The notes under the pieces were generated by a model, which did not search any database, had not been told where the DNA came from, and was given only the letters and a program-made list of their open reading frames with translations. Below are positions 1 to 6,534 of a DNA stretch of 9,413 nt, in pieces. This DNA comes from Nitrospirales bacterium (GTDB lineage: Bacteria > Nitrospirota > Nitrospiria > Nitrospirales > UBA8639). The position numbers and the translations under genes are program-made. The stretch is from contig JACDDF010000048.1 of assembly GCA_013817135.1 (NCBI GenBank), positions 1-9,413 on the forward strand. The letters run 5' to 3'. Each line of letters starts with the position of its first letter. Within the stretch, counting starts at the first letter, position 1.

Positions 1-607
1 GAATCAGGGACTCCCTGCCTAATTCTGTTGGTTCTCCATTCTTAACCACATAGACCACAACCTCGTTCGTTCTGGGTTCAACAACCGCGGCGTAGAAGTT
101 CTTGTCATCTTGGATCCCATAGGCCAATCCTCCTTTTCCAGTCGGAGTTCCCAAATTAAGTTTGATCTGGACTGAGAGATCCACATATTCGGCCACCGCG
201 CCTTCAGCGATCAATAACTGGTAGCACCAATCCTCAGCACACTGTAAGCGCTGCTCTACCAGATGAGGACGACTGGGGGCAGAGGGATCTTCTTTGACTG
301 ACCATCCCCCTTTTCCTGAAGATCCACCGACAGCCTGAGTAAAGCCATTGGGTAAGTCACGTAAAGCCGATTGATCAAAATTCCATTCCTGAAAAAGAGG
401 GGGAGTAGTTTTATGAAAGGGCTTAGGAAGCTCATGGGGTTGCTCTTCGGAATATCCCACGGAAGCCGCCATCACAAGACAACTCATGGCCAACACTAAG
501 ACCCTCGCTCGACCAGCAAGAGAGGTTTGTCTGTCCACAACCCTTTGACCAGACAATAGACTTGGCAGAAAAGGCTTCACAAAGGGACTCAGCTCCTCGT
601 GTTTCAT
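1..607 (-). CDS. Exported LamG/DUF1080-like beta-sandwich protein, 3' end outside the window
   Basis: This leftward reading frame opens with ATG at 607-605 and stays open for 202 codons to the window edge, so the C-terminus is missing. The start is preceded by AAGGGTGG, a plausible ribosome site. Residues 1-32 are polar. A hydrophobic stretch follows (about 34-52, RVLVLAMSCLVMAASVGYS) and looks like a signal peptide with an unusually long n-region, so the true start could lie further in. The mature part has WNFDQS, an aspartate-rich WSVKEDPSAPS stretch and GGLAYGIQDDKNFYAAV. These resemble concanavalin A-like/DUF1080 (3-keto-disaccharide hydrolase-like) domains, which bind or cleave glycans. 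No catalytic residue can be assigned and the substrate is unknown. The coding call is firm; the family call is tentative and based on recall of the pattern. Confidence 0.7.
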   Translation of the reverse strand, partial: MKHEELSPFVKPFLPSLLSGQRVVDRQTSLAGRARVLVLAMSCLVMAASVGYSEEQPHELPKPFHKTTPPLFQEWNFDQSALRDLPNGFTQAVGGSSGKGGWSVKEDPSAPSRPHLVEQRLQCAEDWCYQLLIAEGAVAEYVDLSVQIKLNLGTPTGKGGLAYGIQDDKNFYAAVVEPRTNEVVVYVVKNGEPTELGRESLI

Positions 608-973
608 AACCACCCTTACCCTAAAATGACGTGAATATTAAATAGACGGGAACTCCATCGCGCCTATGATGATACGCATTCTCACCGGAAGTCCACAACC
701 CCTGACTGGCACCCCACATTCACCCCTATCACAGCACCAAAATCCGTCTTCCCTCCGTCCTTCCATAGAGCACTAATTGTTCAGGCCTTCTGAGGAAAAT
801 CCATCGTCCCACTCACTCCCAGCAAGGCCATAGAAAAGAGTCATTTTCAATAGACCAGCAGGCAAGGCGTTGGCGGTCCAACTATTCACCTGAAAAAATT
901 GCAGAAACACACGGCTTCGATCGGTTCAGAATTGGGCAGATTGTGTGAACATTAAACAGACATACGTTGGATC
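608..973. other. Gene-free stretch between divergent genes
   Basis: These 366 bases separate the leftward exported-protein gene from the rightward TolC pseudogene and must hold the promoter of the former. An AT-rich TATTTAATATT block (on the minus strand, around 630-645) lies about 25-35 bases upstream of that gene's ATG and could contain a -10 element. No convincing -35 hexamer is paired with it. I see no coding frame, repeat or RNA gene here. Confidence 0.5.
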
Positions 974-1734
974 ATGCCATTTCAAGCCTTTTTCCGACTT
1001 TCTTTTCTGACAGTCTTCACTCTCACAGGACTAGCCTGGCCTAGCGTCAGTGTGAACAGTCCGGGGATTCTTTCTGAAAGTGAAGATTATGTATTTCAGG
1101 ACCTCCTCCCGCCTGACTCCGTCATCATGCTGACGTTACAGAAAACCGTCATGCAAGCCCTGGAACACAATCTGGTCAGGTCGGTCGAAAGACCAAAGAT
1201 ATACGACTCACTGATATTATTTTCCAAGAACACAATTTGATCCCACGGTCCAGCTCAGCGGACGATATGACCGAAACGCCTCCCCTCTCAATAGACCCAT
1301 CTTCTGATTTGGAGGAGAGACTCTGGGCTCGGAACCGGACAAGATTGATCAAAATGATAAAAATTTCAAAGTGGGCTTACCACAAAAATTGCTCACCGGA
1401 GGATCGTACGATCTGAACTTTAATACAAATCGGAACGCCGTGGCCGGAACAATACGCTTTCTTTTCCACCCATCCCATTCAAGCAATTGGCGATTAATTC
1501 TGACACAACCGCTTCTTCGCAATGTCGGGCCGACGACCAACACCGTACAAATTACCCTTGCACAAAACGCAGGCACCGTGGACCAACTCACACTGGTCAA
1601 TCAGGTCCTGTCGGTGATTGCTCAGGTTGAACGACCATAGTGGGAAGTGGTCTTTGCCCCTGAAAACTTACAAGTGGCGCGTGCGACCTTACAGGCCGCC
1701 GAAGAATTGCTCTCCAGCACTCCGACAAAGGTCA
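974..1734 (+). pseudogene. TolC-family outer-membrane efflux channel, decayed and truncated
   Basis: The N-terminus has a signal-like hydrophobic segment (MPFQAFFRLSFLTVF) followed by LTLQKTVMQALEHNL, the typical first-helix signature of TolC proteins. After a frameshift just before 1236, the frame continues FDPTVQLSGRYDRNASPLNR, hits TGA at 1305-1307, then reads FKVGLPQKLLTGGSYDLNF and LTQPLLRNVGP, and hits TAG at 1638-1640. The TAG replaces the tyrosine of the family's usual VERxYW motif. The frame then continues WEVVFAPENLQVARATLQAAEELL before homology ends near 1734, where an IS3 remnant begins. A complete TolC protein has over 400 residues; here only about the first half remains. TolC trimers form the outer-membrane duct of tripartite pumps. 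The decayed MacB-type gene at 3492-4735 is the probable former partner. With one frameshift and two stops, no functional product is expected. Confidence 0.85.
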
Positions 1735-2281
1735 AATACTCCCAAAATTCTGGACCACTAAATAAGATAGAATTTCCTTCACACCATAAGAGGATGAAAG
1801 GGATATCTGGAATGCAAACACGCCATTCCCCCCACACCAAACTCCAAGTGCCATTGGAGTCCGGCCATCATGGATTGGCGTGGTCGGCACGTGCTTATGT
1901 TATTGGCGAAAAACATTCAAGTCTGCATGGATGGCCGCGGCCGTGTGTTTGATAACATCATTGCCGAACAGCTCTGGCGGACGGTGAAATACGAAAAAGT
2001 CTACCTGGGTGACTTTCAGAGCGTGCAGGAAGCCTATGCTGAGCTCAAGACCTATTTTGAATCTTGTAATCTCGAACGGTTACACTAAAACTTAGACTAT
2101 AGAACGATGGTCAGATATACGCAGGCACTTAGACGAGAAGGGTTCAGCCAGACAGGGAAAGAGGCATCGGAGAGGAGCCTTGGGGCAAGAATACGAATCA
2201 GTCATTATATGGAGCAATAACTCCTGAAATACTCTCTTTAAACTAGCGCTGGCTTTGGTCTTGACAATGGGAGCACCATAG
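1735..2281 (+). mobile_element. Deleted IS3-family insertion sequence remnant
   Basis: The stretch carries the C-terminal part of an IS3-type OrfB transposase and interrupts a TolC pseudogene. Near its left edge is ACTCCCAAAATTCTGGACCA (about 1738-1757). Near its right edge is GGTCTTGACAATGGGAGCACCA (about 2257-2278), whose reverse complement shares the CTCCCA and GACCA blocks. I read these as eroded terminal inverted repeats. About 550 bases remain against 1.2-1.5 kb for an intact element, so orfA and most of orfB are gone. A TCAAA string lies just outside each end and might be an old target duplication, but IS3 elements usually duplicate 3-4 bp, so this is weak. The exact ends are approximate. 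Confidence 0.65.
1867..2220 (+). pseudogene. IS3-family transposase OrfB, C-terminal remnant
   Basis: One frame reads IMDWRGRHVL, resembling the mid-domain IIDWxSRxVL stretch of IS3 OrfB. After an apparent internal deletion it continues IQVCMDGRGRVFDNIIAEQL and WRTVKYEKVYLGDF, ending ESCNLERLH at a TAA (2086-2088). Beyond that stop the same frame runs on as NLDYRT to 2220. This matches the family's ERLHQSLGYRTP ending, so the stop is a CAA-to-TAA mutation of the glutamine codon. The glutamate in IIAEQL corresponds to the last residue of the DDE triad. The region with the preceding aspartate (usually in a DQGSQFTS-like context) is missing. The protein is therefore inactive. Confidence 0.8.
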
Positions 2282-2363
2282 TTCAAAAACTGTTCGGACT
2301 TATTTGTTTGAGCGCGGCTATCGGACCCAATGAGCAAATCAATCCACAAGCAGAAAAAGAAAT

Positions 2364-2367
2364 GGAG
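2364..2367 (+). promoter_or_regulatory. Ribosome binding site of the haem protein gene
   Basis: GGAG lies eight bases before the ATG at 2376. It supports that start over the second in-frame ATG at 2382, which would be 14 bases away. Confidence 0.55.
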
Positions 2368-2375
2368 AACACATC

Positions 2376-2969
2376 ATGAGAATGAGAGGCTTTTGGTTGG
2401 GACTCGCGGTCGGAACCACCTTCACTTGCCTCCTCGGTCAGTGGGTGTTCTCCGCCGCGAGCGGGGAGACAGATCCGACCAAGGGCATATCCCCCGAAAT
2501 CGTGGCCGATTATGTGCATAGTGTGGTCCAGGCGGATCGAACCTTTTACCAGATCGAGATTGTGGATCGGATGCAGAAGAAGGGCATTGCTTTTGCCTCG
2601 GAAAACTGGAGAATGACTGGAGATCTCCCTTTACCGGCCCAATTCTTACAGGAATCGGGGCGACTCCTGGCTGAGCAGAAAAAACGGATTCGATTCCGGT
2701 TGATCAGCAGTTGGGCGATAAATAAAGAGCATCGCCCAAAGACAGAGTTCGAGCGGACCGGGCTTACGAAGATCCTCGAGAATACCGATCGTCCCTATAC
2801 AGCCGTTACAACCGAGGGCAAGACTCGCATCTTCCAGGCACTCTATGCCGATAAAGCCGTGTCTCAGCACTGCGCCGATTGTCACAATGGGCATCCCCAA
2901 AGCCTCAAGAGGGATTTCAAGGCGGGAGATGTGATGGGTGGGGTTCTTGTGACAATTGCATTCCCTTAA
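2376..2969 (+). CDS. Secreted mono-haem c-type protein, DUF3365/Tll0287-like
   Basis: The 197-residue product begins with a basic n-region and a hydrophobic segment (about residues 5-27), so it is exported to the periplasm or anchored in the inner membrane. A single haem c attachment motif, CADCH, is at residues 166-170. It is followed by GHPQSLKRDFKAGDVMGG, the characteristic C-terminal pattern of DUF3365 (Tll0287-like) proteins. ISSWAINKEHRPKTEFE (about 110-126) also fits that family. Such domains occur alone or as sensor modules, and a redox or ligand-sensing role has been proposed, but the function of stand-alone members is not established. The gene is intact although it lies between an IS remnant and pseudogenes, and it has no obvious operon partner. 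Its maturation needs a cytochrome c assembly system encoded elsewhere. Confidence 0.88.
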   Translation: MRMRGFWLGLAVGTTFTCLLGQWVFSAASGETDPTKGISPEIVADYVHSVVQADRTFYQIEIVDRMQKKGIAFASENWRMTGDLPLPAQFLQESGRLLAEQKKRIRFRLISSWAINKEHRPKTEFERTGLTKILENTDRPYTAVTTEGKTRIFQALYADKAVSQHCADCHNGHPQSLKRDFKAGDVMGGVLVTIAFP

Positions 2970-3059
2970 TAGGGAAGGCCACCTGAAGATGAGCAACCTT
3001 CATCGACATTGTGTGGGCTTTTGTGGGCCTGAGTGAGTCTGAGTAGGCTGAAAGAGGGT

Positions 3060-3086
3060 CCTGGAAACGGTTTTCTAAACCGCAGG
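3060..3086. other. Bulged hairpin downstream of the haem protein gene
   Basis: CCTG, a four-base bulge GAAA, then CGGTT pairs around a TTCTA loop with AACCG and CAGG, giving nine pairs in all. It begins about 90 bases after the stop codon at 2969. It could help end transcription or stabilise the mRNA, but no T-run follows. It superficially resembles a tRNA anticodon arm but lacks the rest of a tRNA. Confidence 0.35.
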
Positions 3087-3170
3087 TCTTGCAATAGATC
3101 AGATTGAGAACCCCAACATCCGGGTGAAACGAACAGAACAACCCACCGACTTTTTGATCAAAAAATGAAC

Positions 3171-3299
3171 GGTGTCAAAAACCATTTTCTCAAAGAGTGG
3201 CAACAAACTGACGTGCTCGCCATGTCCAGACACCTGATCCACCACATTCTGAAACAAGCATAGGTGCGGGTGCCGAAAATGGTTCCTGACACCATTTTC
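3171..3299. repeat. REP-like inverted repeat pair (possible small palindromic element)
   Basis: GGTGTCAAAAACCATTTTC at 3171-3189 recurs in inverted orientation as GAAAATGGTTCCTGACACC at 3275-3293, with 17 of 19 positions complementary. The right copy is itself a perfect hairpin: GAAAATGGT (3275-3283), loop TCCTGAC, ACCATTTTC (3291-3299). Paired facing hairpins of this kind resemble REP/BIME units mobilised by REP-associated tyrosine transposases. From memory, GGTGTCAGGAACCATTTTC-type hairpins are common across many bacterial genomes. No transposase is present here, so this would be a non-autonomous copy. Confidence 0.6.
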
Positions 3300-3351
3300 T
3301 TTTCGCCACCATAGCTTCTCAGCGTGAAACCTTCCTGTGGAAGGTCTACTT

Positions 3352-3490
3352 CTAATTATTTCCTGTCCGCGCGTACCTGGCCTCCATGATATCGGCCAGC
3401 CGGAGCAGGGCCCTGCTCCGCACTTCTGTATCCGGTGCAGTCTGATCCAGCGATTTCCGGGCTGTGATGAAAATGTTTCGCAGTCTTTCA
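3352..3490 (-). pseudogene. 3' stump of an unidentified leftward gene
   Basis: On the minus strand an open frame ends at TAG (plus-strand 3354-3352) and reads FITARKSLDQTAPDTEVRSR then ALLRLADIMEARYARTGNN. The sequence looks helical and protein-like, with codon third positions rich in G and C. Going upstream it has no ATG, GTG or TTG start before the next in-frame stop (TGA at plus-strand 3547-3549). The MacB-like homology on the other strand begins at about 3492, so I infer that a rearrangement removed the front of this gene. I do not recognise the family. It may instead be a chance open frame. Confidence 0.35.
3401..3420. repeat. Perfect 20-bp palindrome
   Basis: CGGAGCAGGG is followed directly by its reverse complement, giving a gapless ten-base-pair dyad. 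It lies inside the leftward gene stump, where it encodes RSRALLR, so it may be a coding coincidence, a dyad-type binding site or a cruciform-prone arm. No T-run follows on either strand, and a zero-loop hairpin is not a typical terminator. Confidence 0.5.
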
Positions 3491-3491
3491 G

Positions 3492-4735
3492 AATTTTGTT
3501 TTCCAAGCTTTATAGCTTTATGATGGCGCCTTTGACATGGTACTTCTCATTTCTTGACCCTGAAGATCACGTTCTTCATCCCAGCGAAACAGCGCCGGCA
3601 AGGAACACGCCGTACCCCCCTCACGGAGAACCCGGATAGTCAGTCGGGAAAGGATAGTCTGGCCCTCTTCGAAAAATTCTAGGGCAGGGGAAACTTTTGT
3701 GATAATTGCATATGATCCACTCATTTCTCAGCAAGCAGAACGCCGCAACACATTTCACCGGTGCCGGGAAAATGTCGTGTGAGACTCGATCATTCAGGAC
3801 CCCCTCAAGAACCCTTCCGCCAATGCGCTTCGTTCGGGACTCAACAGGTTGGGGGTCTTTATTGGAATCACGAATGTCATTTCGATGATCCCATTGTGGA
3901 ATACGGACAAATGTGACTAGTGCATTCTCTTGAGCGCATGGGCACCAATTTATTGCTTGCCTGGACAAACGCTTGACCCTGGAAGCATGTCACCTTTTCA
4001 GGGGCGGCAATAGGAAACTACGCTATGAGGACGCCCTCACCATTCAAACACATTTTTCTGACCTCTTCGTCGCTTCAATTTATCGAGTTGTATAGCCAGG
4101 TGAAAGCCTGTGATTGTAATTACAGCCGAGGAATCACCGGCACCACATCTGCTTATAGCCAGATCCCAAGCTTTCGCTCCACGGCAGGACGGTTTTTCTC
4201 CTCCACATCAAGAAGTGGAGCTTGGTATTAGGACAGACCATCGCGGGCAACGTTTTACGATGAGACCATAATGGAGCCCACGGATGAGATATTTGGGCAT
4301 AATTATGATGAAATGATGATCAATTTTGACTTCCCGGATAGTTCCGGGGAACATTGCCGTCATTGCTCTGCTCATCGGCGAAATCGGCATTATGAACACC
4401 ATGCCCGGCACCGTCACCGAACGAACCGGATAAGTTGGATTGCGGAAGTCCATCGGGGCCAAACGTCAGGTCATTCTTTTGCAATTTCTGATTGAGTCCA
4501 CGACCTTCAATGTGATTGACGGATGCCTTGGGATTCTTGTGGGAAATCTCGCGGCCAATGGCCTGGAGATTTAGTCGCCAGGCCATGGCCGGCGGAGGAT
4601 ATTGATGGGGTGGGTCAGCCTACCGTCATTGCCATTGCGTTTGCCTTTGCGATCCTAGTCGCGGTGGGATTTGGCCTGCTTCCCGCCATGCAAGGCTCAA
4701 AACTGGACCCTGCTGAAACCTGGCGCTATCAATAA
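3492..4735 (+). pseudogene. MacB-type ABC transporter (ATPase plus FtsX permease), heavily decayed
   Basis: Fragments of one transporter can be followed across several frames. ATPase parts: NFVFQAL (3492-3512, Q-loop region); LDPEDHVLHPSE (from 3553, just before the signature); LTENPDSQSGKD and LALFEKF (about 3620-3679, matching the DEPTGNLDS-SGKD-ALFEKL stretch after Walker B); and GETFVIIAYDPLISQQAERR (from about 3690, matching the H-loop strand GxTxxIVTHDP, with H changed to Y). Permease parts: NALRSGLNRLGVFIGIT (about 3816-3866), MGTNLLLAW (3938-3964), NIAVIALLIGEIGIMNTM and VTERTG (about 4350-4431), RKSIGAKRQVILLQFLIES and, after another shift, AIAFAFAILVAVGFGLLPAM to the natural-looking end LDPAETWRYQ at 4735. 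Many stops and frameshifts interrupt it. The Walker A region is absent and the periplasmic domain is almost unreadable. Intact MacB proteins export macrolides, peptides or toxins together with a MacA adaptor and TolC. Whether ATPase and permease were fused or separate genes cannot be decided. Confidence 0.82.
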
Positions 4736-4769
4736 GAGTATCCGGTTCATTAGATTTCTACAGATTTTC

Positions 4770-4811
4770 ATGAAACGATTTATGTCTTCCATGTCCATTG
4801 CACGCCTGTGA
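4770..4811 (+). other. Possible 13-residue leader ORF overlapping the CPBP start
   Basis: ATG at 4770 opens the frame MKRFMSSMSIARL, which ends in TGA at 4809-4811. The stop overlaps the GTG start of the next gene (4808-4810) as GTGA. That gene has no visible Shine-Dalgarno sequence, so a terminating ribosome could re-initiate there. No strong ribosome site precedes the leader itself, and an ORF this short can arise by chance. Confidence 0.25.
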
Positions 4812-5503
4812 TACCCCAGAAAGAACGAGCCCCAGGATTAGCATTCATTCCGGTCCTCGCCACAATCGGGTTTTACTTCTTACCCGCAAACTGGCAACTC
4901 CACACTGCCGTCCAGTTTGCTCCACAACTGATGGCCTATTGCGCCTTAAGCGCCTGGGCATATAAAAATGGGTTCCGACTCCACAAACTTGGGTTAGAAT
5001 TCAACAACATACAGTCAGGAATTTTCCTGGGGACTGTGATTGGCATCACCCTGGGAATACTGAATACCGGGATCATCCTGTACGTTATGCCTGCTTTGGG
5101 GGTGGACATCAACTTTCTCTCTCAGACTCCTCATGCCCAGGTTCCGTTCTGGATCATGATGCCATGGTTCATCATCCTGATTGCTATGGGGGTGGAATTG
5201 AATTTCCGCGGATTTCTCCTGGGCCGATTACTGGTATGGTTTCAATATGTCCGTCAACCCAATCATCCCTCGACCGCCAACATTCCCCTACGGGCTTTTC
5301 TCCCCTTATCCATATCGGCACTGACGTTTTCATTTGATCCCTTTATGGTGTCGACATTCCGTGATTTACATTGGATTGCCATATGGGATGGCCTGGTGTG
5401 GGGATGGCTATGGATGCGGATGCACAATCTCTATACGGTCATCACGGCTCATGCGGTGGAAGTGATTCTTCTCTATCTCATCATACGGGTCATGCTGGCA
5501 TGA
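4808..5503 (+). CDS. CPBP-family membrane protein with degenerate protease motifs
   Basis: The 231-residue product has about six hydrophobic segments (near residues 10-26, 37-51, 71-97, 115-128, 160-178 and 188-230). GVELNFRGFLLGRL (128-141) occupies the place of the CPBP/Rce1 motif EExxxRG, and MRMHNLYTVITAHAVE (203-218) matches the C-terminal motif that carries a conserved histidine (H215). CPBP proteins are intramembrane glutamic proteases that act in prenyl-protein or signal-peptide cleavage and in bacteriocin self-protection. Here the first glutamate of motif 1 is valine (V129), only E130 and R134 remain, and the FxxxH motif 2 is not found around FSFDPF (174-179), so catalysis is doubtful. 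GTG is taken as the start because no other in-frame start codon lies nearby; no clear ribosome site precedes it. The stop overlaps the next gene by ATGA. Confidence 0.8.
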   Translation: MIPQKERAPGLAFIPVLATIGFYFLPANWQLHTAVQFAPQLMAYCALSAWAYKNGFRLHKLGLEFNNIQSGIFLGTVIGITLGILNTGIILYVMPALGVDINFLSQTPHAQVPFWIMMPWFIILIAMGVELNFRGFLLGRLLVWFQYVRQPNHPSTANIPLRAFLPLSISALTFSFDPFMVSTFRDLHWIAIWDGLVWGWLWMRMHNLYTVITAHAVEVILLYLIIRVMLA

Positions 5504-6510
5504 CACCCTCATTTTCGCCTCATCTGGTGAATCATCCCTTTGGGGACCCCGGCCTCTATGTCGATATACGTTGGAGCCGTCGTGCCCTGCTCTTTGATCT
5601 AGGGGATAATGTGTCGTTGAGCCCCACCCAGCTTCTACGGGCGCAGGATATTTTTATCTCTCACACGCATATGGACCACTTTATCGGGTTTGATCGGCTC
5701 ATTCGTGTGGCTCTGGGTCGTGGCAAACACCTTCGATTGCATGGTCCACCGGGCCTTATTGAAAATATCCAAGGCAAGCTTCGTGGGTATACCTGGAATC
5801 TGGTTGATGGATATCCACTCACCATCGAAGCCAGAGAATATCACCCCACCCATATCCAGTCCGCGCATTTTCATGCAAAGGACGCCTTTGTCCGTGAACG
5901 GGAAAACTCAATCCCAGGCGATCATTCCCACATTTTTCCGGTTCTTCAAGAACCTGCTCTTCTCGTTAAAGCCGTAGCGCTCAACCATCGGATCCCTTCC
6001 CTGGCTTTTTCCCTGGAAGAACCGTTTCACATCAATATCAAGAAAGCCCGACTCCATGAGGCAGGCCTTCCGGTGGGCTCCTGGCTCAAGGAAGTCAAAC
6101 AATTAATAGTAGATGGCGCGCCGGATTCACGGACCTTTTCCGCCACATTGTATGTTGAACACCGGAAAGAAGAACGCGTATTCGATGTGGGCACAATGAA
6201 ACGAGAATTTACGACAATCACCAAGGGACAAAAAATCGCCTATGTCGTTGATTGCCGTTATGATGCCGACAATGAGCAGCGGATCATTCAGTTATGCCAA
6301 GGGGCCACAACTCTATTTTGCGAGGCACCATTTTTAGAAGCCGACCGGGACAAGGCTGCCAATCGCTACCACCTCACGGCCCGTCAGGCAGGAATCCTTG
6401 GGCGAAAAGCCGGAGTACAACAATTGGTCGTCTTTCATTTTTCTCCCAGGTATACCGGGCAGGGAGAGAAAATTCACCAGGAGGCCATGGAGGCCTTTCA
6501 TGAACAATAA
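5500..6510 (+). CDS. Ribonuclease Z-like metallo-beta-lactamase-fold protein
   Basis: The 336-residue product carries the MBL metal motif HTHMDH (residues 55-60). Further candidate ligands are H163 in LNHRIPS, D251 in YVVDCRYD, and H313 in HFSPRY near the C-terminus. The latter two resemble the DxR and HFSxRY signatures of tRNA 3'-endonucleases. EAPFLEADRDKAANRYHLTA (275-294) is also typical of the RNase Z branch. Such enzymes cut precursor tRNA after the discriminator base in the cytoplasm using two zinc ions. The sequence is less canonical than RNase BN of E. coli (HMDHFIGF rather than HGDHxxGL), so a related nuclease or hydrolase is possible. The frame is open further upstream, but the ATG at 5500 fits the domain start and overlaps the preceding TGA, indicating translational coupling with the CPBP gene. 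Confidence 0.85.
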   Translation: MTPSFSPHLVNHPFGDPGLYVDIRWSRRALLFDLGDNVSLSPTQLLRAQDIFISHTHMDHFIGFDRLIRVALGRGKHLRLHGPPGLIENIQGKLRGYTWNLVDGYPLTIEAREYHPTHIQSAHFHAKDAFVRERENSIPGDHSHIFPVLQEPALLVKAVALNHRIPSLAFSLEEPFHINIKKARLHEAGLPVGSWLKEVKQLIVDGAPDSRTFSATLYVEHRKEERVFDVGTMKREFTTITKGQKIAYVVDCRYDADNEQRIIQLCQGATTLFCEAPFLEADRDKAANRYHLTARQAGILGRKAGVQQLVVFHFSPRYTGQGEKIHQEAMEAFHEQ

Positions 6511-6523
6511 TTACACATGACGC

Positions 6524-6530
6524 GAGGAGG
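6524..6530 (+). promoter_or_regulatory. Strong Shine-Dalgarno sequence deciding the start at 6535
   Basis: GAGGAGG ends four bases before ATG 6535-6537. It lies inside the longer frame that would begin at 6517, and so argues for the downstream start. Confidence 0.75.
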
Positions 6531-6534
6531 TACG

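Larger units (their letters stand above)
2970..3351. other. Non-coding stretch with inverted repeats
   Basis: I find no credible gene in this interval. It contains a bulged hairpin (3060-3086), a 14-bp palindrome TTTTTGATCAAAAA (3151-3164) and the REP-like pair listed separately. No classical terminator (GC stem plus T-run) is seen after the haem protein gene. Confidence 0.5.

Noticed and set aside
2261..2290. TTGACA at the right edge of the IS remnant as an outward promoter for the haem protein gene
   Set aside because: No acceptable -10 hexamer lies 16-18 bases downstream, so the hexamer is more simply part of the IS end.
3040..3115. tRNA-like stretch with an anticodon-arm look (CGGT-TTTCTAA-ACCG followed by CAGGTC)
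   Set aside because: There is no T-arm with a TTCGA-type loop, no D-arm and no matching acceptor stem. Only the hairpin itself is supported.
3099..3506. Long minus-strand open frame of 135 codons across the repeat region
   Set aside because: It runs through the REP-like hairpins and uses a different frame from the more protein-like stump ending at 3352. Its composition shows no domain pattern.
3518..3724. Minus-strand 68-codon open frame
   Set aside because: It lies opposite the recognisable MacB ATPase fragments and shows no family signature, so it is a shadow frame.
5371..5499. Longer start for the RNase Z-like gene at 5371
   Set aside because: The extra 43 codons overlap the C-terminus of the CPBP gene in another frame and do not resemble the family's N-terminus. 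The ATGA overlap at 5500 explains the start better.
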